Part shown: one piece after another, positions 31,137 to 38,206 of the stretch
How positions within the stretch are numbered: position 1 is the first letter of the stretch
How the letters are laid out: each line of letters opens with the position of its first letter
Virus record (IMG/VR): IMGVR_UViG_3300042890_003757
Span: 1 to 38,206 of that record
Reading direction: 5' to 3' (one strand)
DNA length: 38,206 bases
Source of the DNA: a virus
The notes under the pieces: model-generated
What the model was told of the DNA's origin: nothing
The model's database searches: none
Seen by the model: the letters and a program-made list of their open reading frames with translations, nothing else
Position numbers and translations under genes: made by a program

Positions 31137-31616
31137 TTACTGTCTATGTATTTTTCCTAATATAAATCCAGGTATAATCATTTTAGATAATTCTTCATCA
31201 GAAAATCTTGATAATTTTGAAGAATCAATATTCAAATCACCATATACTTTTAAACCTTTTGGTAATGATGAAATAAATGAATATTGTATGTTCAAATCAC
31301 GCCCAACTTTTAACCCTTCTGGTAATTTATCTATATCTGAACCATATAAATCCAAATCTCCCCCAATTTTCAAGCCCTTTGGTAATTCTTGTATGGGGGA
31401 AGAGTATAAATTCAAATCTCCATCAACTTGTAATCCTTCTGGTAATCCTGATATATCTAAATTCTCTAAATACAAATCACCTTTAAAAACTAAATCTTCT
31501 TTTGTTAATGACTCATTAAAAACATCTTTCCAAATAAATGTATTTTTGTATTTATGTTTTTTTTCTTCATTCTCTTCAAGAAAATTAAGTATATTTTTTA
31601 GTGTTTGTTTTTCCAT
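31137..31616 (-). CDS. LRR-like repeat protein, paralog G (dispersed copy)
   Basis: 159 residues with the family head (MEKQTLKNILNFLEENEEKK), four repeats (cores ISGLPEGLQV, IQELPKGLKI, IDKLPEGLKV, ISSLPKGLKV) and the tail FSDEELSKMIIPGFILGKI. It lies 25 kb from the six-gene array and is the last gene of an operon with a leader-bearing protein and a membrane/coiled-coil protein. The TAATG overlap with the gene upstream shows translational coupling. This places the family in late transcription units. Confidence 0.75.
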   Translation of the reverse strand: MEKQTLKNILNFLEENEEKKHKYKNTFIWKDVFNESLTKEDLVFKGDLYLENLDISGLPEGLQVDGDLNLYSSPIQELPKGLKIGGDLDLYGSDIDKLPEGLKVGRDLNIQYSFISSLPKGLKVYGDLNIDSSKLSRFSDEELSKMIIPGFILGKIHRQ

Positions 31617-32665
31617 TATCTAACATTTATTGGATTTCCTGAAAGACAATATTTAATACTCTTTTTTAATTCAGTATTTGATGATTTTTCTGCTGCTTTT
31701 TTAGCTAAATCAGTAAATTTATATCCAATATTTTCAAAATATGAAACTAATGAAGCATCATATATTGCAGGATTATTTTTCAAGAAAACTGAACAAGACA
31801 AGCTGTGTGAATGGAATATCTTATGATTTTCACCATCTCCATCTGGTATATTAAAAACATTACTACTGTTTTCATCCCTAGAAGCTAAATCAAATATATC
31901 TGCTAACTTTGATACAAAATAAGATTCCTTAGTATCAAGACCTGTTAGTCTTTTATTAATATTCCTTTTTAATTTACTAAACCCAGATAACCCTTCATCA
32001 CTAAAATTGTCTGGCTTCATACTATGTAAGTCTAAATCCTTCAAATTTTTCAATCCAGTTTTTTGTAGTATTTCACTAGTTACCGCTTCATGGATAAACT
32101 TGTCAAACCATTCAGATAATGGATGTATACTTCGTCTATTTTTTTCATAAGCACTATAATATCCTTTAATACCAAATATGAATGAATCTTTAGTTATCAA
32201 CTCTTCATCAATTAATACATCTATAATATTATATTTTAGGGCATATTCTATATCTTTTCTGTTATATTTTGAAGATAATTTATTAAAAACTAATTTATTA
32301 AAATAAATAATATTCCTTTCAAAACCATTTTGTCCATTAGGTTTAAGATATAATGCAATTTCCCTTCTATTATCTTTGAACACTACATTCTCTGGTCTTA
32401 ATGATGGAATTTGTTGGAACACATAAAAAATACCCCCTTCATATTCGAATTTTTCACATGAATCTAAAATCCTTTTTATATCCCTTTTCATATCTTCTGA
32501 CTCAAGAGTTTTTAATTCATCAACACTAGTAATCCCTACTGATGTTTTATTAGCAGCTCGTTTTTGCATTTGAGCAATCATTTCATCAGCACTTATATCT
32601 TCTTTTATTTGAATAGATTCATTCAGAATATGAGATAGTTGTTGCTCAGTTATTAATATTTTCAT
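31616..32665 (-). CDS. Unknown 349-residue protein with capsid-targeting-like leader
   Basis: The start MKILITEQQLSHILNESIQI has an L-N-E/S site at residue 16 and a further I-K-E at 21. The mature part contains NEKNRRSIHPLSEWFDKFIH-like helices (sequence YEKNRRSIHPLSEWFDKFI) and a C-terminal His-rich segment (GENHKIFHSHSLSCSVF). No catalytic family recognised. It is the middle gene of the operon 32964-31137, 2 bases after the upstream stop. Confidence 0.68.
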   Translation of the reverse strand: MKILITEQQLSHILNESIQIKEDISADEMIAQMQKRAANKTSVGITSVDELKTLESEDMKRDIKRILDSCEKFEYEGGIFYVFQQIPSLRPENVVFKDNRREIALYLKPNGQNGFERNIIYFNKLVFNKLSSKYNRKDIEYALKYNIIDVLIDEELITKDSFIFGIKGYYSAYEKNRRSIHPLSEWFDKFIHEAVTSEILQKTGLKNLKDLDLHSMKPDNFSDEGLSGFSKLKRNINKRLTGLDTKESYFVSKLADIFDLASRDENSSNVFNIPDGDGENHKIFHSHSLSCSVFLKNNPAIYDASLVSYFENIGYKFTDLAKKAAEKSSNTELKKSIKYCLSGNPINVR

Positions 32666-32667
32666 AA

Positions 32668-32964
32668 TTAATGTTGTACCATTTTTAACATTTTATTTTC
32701 TTCTTCCAAAAATTGAACTTTTACAGTTAATGCTGAAACTTGCTCAACCAATTTCAAAATGGTTTCCCTCATCTGGTCTTTTTCTTCTGAACTTTTTAAT
32801 AATAAGACTTCTAGTTTAGCAATTCTATCCCTACAATCTTCTCTGATAAAATTATCTTCTTCTCTACGTCTTTCAGCCCTTTTTTCATAGAATCTCCAAG
32901 CACTTGCAGAACCCAAGACAGTTATTGCTGTAACAAATACTGTTGCTATTGTATTTTCATCCAT
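32668..32964 (-). CDS. Small membrane protein with coiled coil
   Basis: 98 residues: one N-terminal membrane helix (TIATVFVTAITVLGSASAWR), a basic-acidic stretch (EKRAERRREEDNFIREDC), then a long coiled coil (LEVLLLKSSEEKDQMRETIL, LKLVEQVSALTVKVQFLEEE). Short anchor-plus-coil proteins in phages are often structural or spanin-like (Rz i-spanins have the same plan), but its neighbours are not lysis genes. It is the first gene of its operon. Confidence 0.65.
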   Translation of the reverse strand: MDENTIATVFVTAITVLGSASAWRFYEKRAERRREEDNFIREDCRDRIAKLEVLLLKSSEEKDQMRETILKLVEQVSALTVKVQFLEEENKMLKMVQH

Positions 32965-32979
32965 ATCTATTTTCTTTTA

Positions 32980-32989
32980 TTATAAATAT
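32980..32989 (-). promoter_or_regulatory. Late-type promoter box
   Basis: Minus-strand ATATTTATAA ends 15 bases before the ATG at 32964. Confidence 0.45.
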
Positions 32990-33007
32990 GCTAAATATCC
33001 CAAATAA

Positions 33008-33040
33008 GAAAAGTTTGGGGTAAAAAACCCCAAACTTTTT
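33008..33040. terminator. Hairpin terminator
   Basis: AAAAGTTTGGGGT and ACCCCAAACTTTT pair over a short A loop with T runs at both ends. It ends the phosphoesterase transcript read on the minus strand. Confidence 0.8.
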
Positions 33041-33059
33041 CATAATAAATGTTTACATT

Positions 33060-33725
33060 TTAAATAAAGACAATTTCCTTTGATTCTATATTATATTCTA
33101 TATTAATTGGATTATTTGTTAACTTATAATTCTCCCCCAAGACAGCGGCATTGAAAAATTGAACACCATCAACATATTTCTCTCCATAACCAGAATGGAT
33201 ATGACCAAAGCAATGTATTTTTGGTTTAACAATCCCAATACGCTTTGCTAATTCCTCACATCCAACATTGACTCCAGTAGGTAAAACATCTAAGGTGTAC
33301 TTTGGTGGACCATGTGTGATAAGGACATCCAGATTATCAGGTATTTTATCCCAATAATATTTTAAGTCCTTACTTGTGTGTAAATTAAATGCCCAGTTAA
33401 AGAATGCTGGTTGCCAAGGTGATCCGTAGATATTCAAACCATCTATATTAACAAAATGGTCAAATAAATAAACAACACCTTTGTCTTTATATTTTTTATC
33501 AATATCAAAGGCTTTCTCAAACCAGAAATCATGATTACCAGCAATAAATATCTTATGAGTGTAGTCCAAATCTTGAAACCAATCCAAAAAACTAGTTACC
33601 TCATTCTCATAACCACGACCTGAAATATCACCACTATGAATAATGACATCACCACCAATTAACAAATTGTTATCTGTTAATTCTTTGTGCTTATTGTGAG
33701 TGTCTGAAATAAATGTTATTTTCAT
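33060..33725 (-). CDS. Second calcineurin-type metallophosphoesterase
   Basis: From ATG 33723-33725 the protein has 221 residues. MKITFISDTHNKH (D-x-H) begins the fold at once, as usual. Then come HSGDISGRG (G-D), FIAGNHDFWF (G-N-H-D), LITHGPPKYTLD with the fourth motif, and CFGHIHSGYG (G-H-x-H). The alternative ATG at 33749 overlaps the previous gene. This architecture resembles bacterial YfcE-like and eukaryotic MPPED-like phosphodiesterases, suggesting a small phosphodiester substrate. It is unrelated in detail to the enzyme at 21553. It is 11 bases downstream of the small gene at 33737. Confidence 0.88.
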   Translation of the reverse strand: MKITFISDTHNKHKELTDNNLLIGGDVIIHSGDISGRGYENEVTSFLDWFQDLDYTHKIFIAGNHDFWFEKAFDIDKKYKDKGVVYLFDHFVNIDGLNIYGSPWQPAFFNWAFNLHTSKDLKYYWDKIPDNLDVLITHGPPKYTLDVLPTGVNVGCEELAKRIGIVKPKIHCFGHIHSGYGEKYVDGVQFFNAAVLGENYKLTNNPINIEYNIESKEIVFI

Positions 33726-33736
33726 TGTTTTTGTTT

Positions 33737-34108
33737 TTATACCCACCAAGATTTTATTCCTTCTAATCCTTCTGAATTTCCTTTTAATCTTTTAAATAAT
33801 TCCTCCCAATCTCTTTCCTCTTTTTTAATCATTTCCTTAATATTACGAGCATATGCGTCAGAATTAGCAAAATCACTCGAATTACTTAAATAATACACAT
33901 CATTTATTGCATTATCTAACAAGTAAATAATTCTTTTTAGATTTTTTGTCTCTTCATTTTCTATTTCATTTTTAATATATGAATCCAGCATTAATTCTGT
34001 TGAATTTTTCATATTTTTTAACATAAAAGTATAATCCCAATATGGATAATTCCAAAATGTGGGAGCAAATTTCCAGAGGCATTTAATAAAGTTAATTAAT
34101 TTATTCAT
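33737..34108 (-). CDS. Unknown 123-residue protein
   Basis: The sequence CLWKFAPTFWNYPYWDYTFM then LKNMKNSTELMLDSYI gives an aromatic N-terminus followed by long charged helices (RNIKEMIKKEERDWEELFKR). I recall phage proteins with a W-D-Y-x-x-x-L start followed by helices, without known function. It is the first gene of a two-gene early-type unit with the phosphoesterase, with TATATTTGCA upstream. Confidence 0.62.
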   Translation of the reverse strand: MNKLINFIKCLWKFAPTFWNYPYWDYTFMLKNMKNSTELMLDSYIKNEIENEETKNLKRIIYLLDNAINDVYYLSNSSDFANSDAYARNIKEMIKKEERDWEELFKRLKGNSEGLEGIKSWWV

Positions 34109-34134
34109 TTGTGTTATTTTATTTGTTTAATATG

Positions 34135-34142
34135 CAAATATA
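34135..34142 (-). promoter_or_regulatory. Bacteroidetes-type promoter box
   Basis: Minus-strand TATATTTG within TTTTTGTATATTTGCA, 26 bases before the ATG at 34108. It begins directly after the T run of the upstream terminator. Confidence 0.5.
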
Positions 34143-34143
34143 C

Positions 34144-34179
34144 AAAAAAAAATAGACCCAACAAATATTTGTTAGGTCT
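34144..34179 (-). terminator. Terminator of the GH19/metalloprotease operon
   Basis: Read on the minus strand, AGACC-T-AACAAAT pairs with ATTTGTT-G-GGTCT and is followed by a run of nine T. The loop is minimal, and one T/G pair lies inside the stem. Confidence 0.7.
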
Positions 34180-34198
34180 CTTTGAAAGAAATCGGATA
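34173..34198 (+). repeat. 26-base element, copy 2
   Basis: Matches 14396-14421 at 24 of 26 bases and overlaps the terminator stem. The same reading frame (L-F-E-R-N-R-I) is open here and runs to TAA near 34257, but it has no ATG. Confidence 0.6.
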
Positions 34199-34272
34199 TA
34201 TAAAAAATTCCAAAGAAGAGGAATGATTTTTAAAATAATACATAAATATCCTTAAATACCTAAAAAGTCAAA

Positions 34273-36078
34273 TTATTGCTCTTTTTTTATAAATATTTTT
34301 TTATAAAAAACCCCATCTATTGTTAAGATATACAATCCTGTTTCAAATCTATTCTCCTCATTGTTTAATTTGAATTCTCCAACTCCTTTTGATGCTTCAA
34401 CACCCAATATATTATATAGAATCCATTTATTATCTTTTGATAAATTAAAATCATTGTTATTATGAATATTGCTAATATTATAATTTGGTAAAATAGCATT
34501 TGTGTCTTTGTCATTTGGGCAAATTGTTATTGTGTTATTTATAATATAAACATTACTTACTTGAAATAAAGTATCAAACCCACTCAATATTCTAAAATTA
34601 ATTTTATTTTTAAAGGGTGCTTTTGCATTATGTTTTAAAGTTAGAGTAAAACAAGAATCTTTTTTTAAACATATTGTTGTATCATTTGATAATTTTTTTA
34701 TGTTTTTATTATAATCAACAATTGTAACCCCATCTTGTTTTATGTTGTAATAAAAATCTTCAAAAAATCCATTTTTATCTATTTCTATTTTTATTTTTGA
34801 ATATGTTGAATCTTCTTTGCTGCAATCATTAGGAATACTTACAAGTGGTAAACAAATAGCCTCGTCAATATTTTTCCTTATCTTATTTCCTGGTTGCTCA
34901 CCAAATCCCCACTTATAATTTATACCTACATTTTGATTCAAATGACAATATGACATTATTGTTCCCTTTGTTTCTGGTGTAACACCCAACTCTGGACATT
35001 TTACTGGTCCTGATTGCTCAACAAACCAACAACCATCCAATGCTGTTCCATTTCCGTTCCACCAACAAGCGTGTGTGTGGGGTGAGCCAAGTAAATGCCC
35101 AATTTCATGGGTCATTACTGTTGTATTCCAAGAATAATTTGGGAATATACCTGTTTCCATATCCAGACCAGCATAACTTGTTCTCCATTTTGCAATATCA
35201 CAAAGAGAACTAAGAAAAGCGACACCCAATCCATCTCTTAACGATACCAACTGCCCAAATGTTTCAGGTAATTGATCCTCTGATTTAAATTGATTTGCAA
35301 ATGCATATAACATATTAATACCATCATAATTATAACCACTTGGTCTATCCCATAATTTAAACCTTGCAATTTTAATATTAACTCCCTCCTTTAAATAAAT
35401 TAAATGAGTTTGTGCAAATATGTTTTCAATAAATTTAATAACTTCTTTTCCTGAACCAAGTTTTTCAATCATATCATAATCAGCCTCAAAATACATTGTT
35501 ATAATTTTGATTTTATTTGATTTTTCTTGGCTATATTCAAACATTGGAGTTTCTTTAAAAAACTCCTCCTCATTTGGTAAAACACATTTGAACTCTTTTG
35601 TCTGCTTCACATCCAATTCATGCCAAACACCGTGAAATCCCTTCTCTACAGGACCAAAAATCCAACCTTCACCATCACCCATAATATAGGTCTGGAAGCT
35701 ATTGTCGTTGATTACAACAGACGCAAATGCACTATCATTACCTTGAACCTTCCCAGAATAAATAAGTGATTGTGGCTCATATATGGCGTTACATTCAGAA
35801 TATATCTTGGGGTTATCCACATATATTTCCATTCTGGTTAATTGAAGGATTTTAATACCTTCTGGTGTTGGTAATTCTATTGTTAGGGAATCCAAATTAT
35901 TATTTATAATTTCCCTAATATTATTTTTATTTAATATGAGGGGGGTCGCATAGTTGTGCGATGTTGACCTTAACTCCTTTGAATTTGTTTCAAAGAAAAT
36001 AGATATTGGTTTATTCTTTTGAGAAAATAATGCAAATGATAATATTGAAAACATCAATATTAAACTTAATTTTTTCAT
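34273..36078 (-). CDS. Secreted M12B-like zinc metalloprotease with T9SS C-terminal sorting domain
   Basis: 601 residues. MKKLSLILMFSILSFALFSQ is a Sec signal peptide of Flavobacterium type. Residues about 322-332 read HEIGHLLGSPH, the full H-E-x-x-H-x-x-G-x-x-H metzincin zinc site, and GTIMSYCH about 50 residues later is the Met-turn; this is the reprolysin-like (M12B) class. The last 75 residues end WILYNILGVEASKGVGEFKL, then NRFETGLYILTIDG and KKIFIKK. This matches the type A sorting domain of the Bacteroidetes type IX secretion system (an N-I-L-G strand, a T-G-L-Y-I-L strand and a basic end). The protein would thus pass Sec, then T9SS, to the host surface. It is coupled with a GH19 lysozyme gene (2-base gap). 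Role unknown; proteolysis at the cell surface is the simplest reading. Confidence 0.87.
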   Translation of the reverse strand: MKKLSLILMFSILSFALFSQKNKPISIFFETNSKELRSTSHNYATPLILNKNNIREIINNNLDSLTIELPTPEGIKILQLTRMEIYVDNPKIYSECNAIYEPQSLIYSGKVQGNDSAFASVVINDNSFQTYIMGDGEGWIFGPVEKGFHGVWHELDVKQTKEFKCVLPNEEEFFKETPMFEYSQEKSNKIKIITMYFEADYDMIEKLGSGKEVIKFIENIFAQTHLIYLKEGVNIKIARFKLWDRPSGYNYDGINMLYAFANQFKSEDQLPETFGQLVSLRDGLGVAFLSSLCDIAKWRTSYAGLDMETGIFPNYSWNTTVMTHEIGHLLGSPHTHACWWNGNGTALDGCWFVEQSGPVKCPELGVTPETKGTIMSYCHLNQNVGINYKWGFGEQPGNKIRKNIDEAICLPLVSIPNDCSKEDSTYSKIKIEIDKNGFFEDFYYNIKQDGVTIVDYNKNIKKLSNDTTICLKKDSCFTLTLKHNAKAPFKNKINFRILSGFDTLFQVSNVYIINNTITICPNDKDTNAILPNYNISNIHNNNDFNLSKDNKWILYNILGVEASKGVGEFKLNNEENRFETGLYILTIDGVFYKKIFIKKEQ

Positions 36079-36080
36079 TT

Positions 36081-36707
36081 TTAATTTAGTTTTTTATAAA
36101 ATTTATTGAAATAAGAAATCCTTGATTCTAGTCCATGCGTTCCGCCATTTACTTTCTTTGTAACTCTTGTAATTATCTCTTTTGTTCCCCCAAGATCAGC
36201 AATCTCATTCAAATTATTTTTGTTAAAAAACCAAGCAGCAGAAATCAATGGATATGTTGTAGCAACCAAATCAGGATTACCAATGATATCAACCTCCAAA
36301 CCAGTTTCATTTAATGATTTGTCAAACAATAAATAATTATTCTTTCCTGTTAATTGTATGTAACCCCTACCTCGATATTTGTATCCTTCAATGCTTTGTT
36401 CATCACCATTTCCCATTCTATTACCATATACCAGACTTGCAATTTTCACTGGTTTTCTTTCATATAACAATGCTTTTGCGTGTGTTGTAAAATATTTCCC
36501 AAATACTTCTTGCAATCTTTTGGCTGAGTAGTTTAAATTTTCTTGTTTTACAGAAAAATTTCCAGATTCATGGGCACATTGTGCCAAAAAGTGGGAAATT
36601 CGTAAAATTGTGTTAATTTCATATTTATCAAATATAATATCTAATTCATTAATAACTTGATTTGGGATTACTCCTAATAATTTTTCTTTGACAGTTGACA
36701 GTTCCAT
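36081..36707 (-). CDS. GH19 chitinase-like lysozyme
   Basis: 208 residues. SHFLAQCAHESGNFSVKQEN has the GH19 catalytic Glu in H-E-S-G-N-F, and KYRGRGYIQLTGKNNYLLF is the highly conserved substrate-cleft block. ATTYPLISAAWFFNKNNLNE and TRVTKKVNGGTHG complete the pattern. Phage GH19 enzymes hydrolyse the peptidoglycan glycan chain. There is no signal peptide. It is the first gene of a two-gene unit with the T9SS metalloprotease. Confidence 0.88.
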   Translation of the reverse strand: MELSTVKEKLLGVIPNQVINELDIIFDKYEINTILRISHFLAQCAHESGNFSVKQENLNYSAKRLQEVFGKYFTTHAKALLYERKPVKIASLVYGNRMGNGDEQSIEGYKYRGRGYIQLTGKNNYLLFDKSLNETGLEVDIIGNPDLVATTYPLISAAWFFNKNNLNEIADLGGTKEIITRVTKKVNGGTHGLESRISYFNKFYKKLN

Positions 36708-36769
36708 TTTTTATGATTAATATTATTAATAACTATATTAGTTATAACTATAATTATTATAATATGGAT

Positions 36770-36780
36770 ATATTTATAAT
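36770..36780 (+). promoter_or_regulatory. Late-type promoter box
   Basis: ATATTTATAAT ends 15 bases before ATG 36796. Confidence 0.45.
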
Positions 36781-36795
36781 AAAAATATAATAATT

Positions 36796-37383
36796 ATGTC
36801 TAATTTAACTAAAATAATTAAAGAAAATTTAATTAAAGAACTAAATAAAACATTAGTTCTATTAGAAGATACAAAAATATCTGAAGAATTACAATACCAT
36901 ATTGAAAATGGTTTTACTCTATCAAATAATGTTTTTAAGGTTTATTCTGAAAAATATTTTGATTTGATAAATGAAGTTAGAGATTTATGGATGCATAATT
37001 TAATCCAATTAAATGAAGAAGATGAACAAATAGTTTTATCTGATATTGGCAGAATTGGCTTGTATGAGGGTAAAATGGTTTATCTGGATGCTCCAATTGA
37101 AGATGAGTCTGAAAATCTAAATGAAGCAAAATACAAAGGAAGAACTGTCACTTTAAATAAACCTATGCAGGGGGATGTGAAAAAATTTAAAGTTTTTGTT
37201 AAAAATGAAAAAGGTAATGTAATAAAAGTTAATTTTGGATTTGGTGGAACATCTGCAAAAGGTAAAGTGATGAGAATTAAAAAATCAAACCCAGAAAGAA
37301 GAAAAAATTTTAGAGCAAGACACAATTGTGATAATCCTGGACCAAAAACCAAAGCAAGATATTGGAGTTGTAGAGCGTGGTAA
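36796..37383 (+). CDS. Virion-type protein with two predicted L-x-E sites and a conserved basic C-terminal domain
   Basis: 195 residues. An N-terminal helix ends V-L-L-E at residue 24, and a second site N-L-N-E/A lies at 110. After that site the C-terminal 85 residues are very basic: YKGRTVTLNKPMQGDVKKFK, then VFVKNEKGNVIKVNFG, then NPERRKNFRARHNCDNPGPK and TKARYWSCRAW. I recall this last block from many large phages as a conserved but uncharacterised domain; the two Cys and one His could bind a metal. If the second site is cut, the basic domain would be freed inside the head, where it could bind DNA. That step is inference. A repeat gene follows after 18 bases. Confidence 0.78.
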   Translation: MSNLTKIIKENLIKELNKTLVLLEDTKISEELQYHIENGFTLSNNVFKVYSEKYFDLINEVRDLWMHNLIQLNEEDEQIVLSDIGRIGLYEGKMVYLDAPIEDESENLNEAKYKGRTVTLNKPMQGDVKKFKVFVKNEKGNVIKVNFGFGGTSAKGKVMRIKKSNPERRKNFRARHNCDNPGPKTKARYWSCRAW

Positions 37384-37401
37384 AATTATTTTGAATAAAT
37401 A

Positions 37402-37992
37402 ATGGAAAAAGAAACATTAAAGAATATATTTTCTTTTCTTGAAAAGAATGAAAAAATAAAAACACCGTTTTTGTGGAAATGGGAAAATAATATACCATTA
37501 ACAGAAGATGATTTACATATTAAAGGTGATTTGGATTTAGAAAACTCAAATATAACCTCCTTACCAGAGGGATTGAAAGTTGGAGGTTATTTGGATTTGT
37601 ATCGTTGCAAACAATTAACTTCTTTACCAGAAGGCTTGGAAGTTGGCGGTATGTTGAATCTTGAAGGGTTACAAATGACCTCATTACCAAAAGGTATGAA
37701 AGTTGGTGGTATATTGGTTTTAAATTTTTCAGAAATAACATCATTGCCCAATGATTTGGATGTCAAGGGTAGTATTTTTTTAGATCATTGTCATAAATTA
37801 AAATCATTACCACAAGGATTTGAAGTTAGAGGTAATTTAACGTTATATAATTCAGCAATATAATCAATACCAGAAGGTTTGGAAGTTGATGGGACTTTGA
37901 ATATAAGATATACAAATTTAGAAAAATACACAGATGATGAATTACGAGAAATGGTTAAACCTGGATTTATAAAAGGAGAAATACTTAGATAA
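37402..37992 (+). pseudogene. LRR-like repeat protein, paralog H, interrupted by an in-frame stop
   Basis: The first 153 codons encode the family head (MEKETLKNIFSFLEKNEKIK) and five repeats (ITSLPEGLKV, LTSLPEGLEV, MTSLPKGMKV, ITSLPNDLDV, LKSLPQGFEV). A TAA at 37861-37863 falls inside the sixth repeat, in N-S-A-I-stop-S-I-P-E-G-L. The frame then continues unbroken through the normal tail (YTDDELREMVKPGFIKGEIL) to TAA 37990-37992. A single base change from AAA, GAA or CAA would explain it. It may be a truncated protein, a fresh pseudogene or a sequence error. Confidence 0.7.
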
Positions 37993-38206
37993 TGGAAAAA
38001 GAAACATTAAAGAATATATTTTCTTTTCTTGAAAAGAATGAAGAGCATAAAACACCATTTTTATGGAAATGGGAAAATAATATACCATTAACAGAAGATG
38101 ATTTGCATATTAAAGGTGATTTGGATTTAACACAATCAGAAATAAAATCATTACCAGAAGGATTAAGAGTTGATGGTGAATTGGATTTATCATATTCAGA
38201 AATAGA
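37992..38206 (+). CDS. LRR-like repeat protein, paralog I, truncated by the window end
   Basis: The gene starts at ATG 37992, overlapping the upstream stop as TAATG. It encodes the family head (MEKETLKNIFSFLEKNEEHK, then TPFLWKWENNIPLTEDD) and the first repeats (IKSLPEGLRV). The first 140 bases differ from those of paralog H at only about eight positions, so the two copies arose by very recent duplication. The rest lies outside the window. Confidence 0.78.
   Translation, partial: MEKETLKNIFSFLEKNEEHKTPFLWKWENNIPLTEDDLHIKGDLDLTQSEIKSLPEGLRVDGELDLSYSEI

Noticed and set aside
373-36780. Direct call of the late box as a T4 late promoter
   Set aside because: T4 late promoters read TATAAATA on the gene strand. 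Here that octamer is found mostly on the opposite strand, and the gene strand reads ATATTTATAA, so identity with the T4 element is not supported.
1-38206. Search for tRNA genes, insertion sequences, integrase and attachment sites
   Set aside because: Apart from the tRNA-like ends of the tmRNA I found no cloverleaf, no transposase or integrase motifs and no flanking direct repeats.

Overview
This window looks like part of a large, AT-rich, strictly lytic tailed phage that infects a Bacteroidetes (probably flavobacterial) host. Three things point to the host. One phage gene encodes a secreted metalloprotease that ends in a type IX secretion (T9SS) sorting domain, a system confined to Bacteroidetes. 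Several genes sit behind Bacteroidetes-type -7 boxes (TATATTTG or TATCTTTG). Start codons follow A/T-rich leaders with little or no Shine-Dalgarno sequence. Phage origin is indicated by holin-like proteins, several peptidoglycan hydrolases, ThyX, many small unknown genes on mixed strands, and many proteins with a T4-like capsid-targeting N-terminus. I see no integrase, transposase, rRNA, tRNA or CRISPR array.

Layout. Positions 1-2430 hold a divergent pair, a partial small heat-shock protein (Hsp20) and a ClpC/ClpA-type AAA+ unfoldase, separated by three operator-like sites spaced exactly 31 bp apart. An M20-type peptidase follows, then six tandem paralogous repeat (LRR-like) genes at 3253-6273. 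A complete tmRNA gene lies at 6434-6855. A lysis-like block (glucosaminidase, M23 peptidase, two small membrane proteins) spans 6992-11099. ThyX, thioredoxin, an HNH nuclease and ClpP follow up to 15.7 kb. From 15.8 to 21.3 kb is a late operon of unknown proteins plus small genes. From 21.3 to 26.7 kb are a phosphoesterase, two large unknown virion-protein candidates and a glycosyltransferase. From 26.8 to 30.9 kb are secreted and membrane proteins, an amidase and a subtilisin. From 30.9 to 38.2 kb are further repeat proteins, a second phosphoesterase, the T9SS metalloprotease with a GH19 lysozyme, a conserved basic-domain protein, and two more repeat genes, one interrupted by a stop codon.

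Two systems stand out. First, the phage carries the parts of its own tagging and degradation pathway: an alanine-type tmRNA with a 21-residue tag ending V-V-A-A, a ClpP with an intact catalytic triad, a ClpC-like unfoldase without an N-domain but with a candidate ClpP-docking loop, and Hsp20. Second, at least thirteen otherwise unrelated proteins begin with a short amphipathic helix ending in L-x-E or I-x-E, most often followed by Q or A. This matches T4 capsid-targeting sequences cut by the prohead protease, and suggests a large set of proteins packaged in the head. The recognised enzymes (ThyX, Trx, ClpP, ClpC, HNH, phosphoesterases, amidase, GH19, subtilisin) lack it.

Two promoter classes appear. 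ATATTTATAA-type boxes precede virion-type genes, repeat genes, some lysis genes and the tmRNA. TATNTTTG-type boxes precede metabolic and small genes. Function calls rest on motif reading without database searches.
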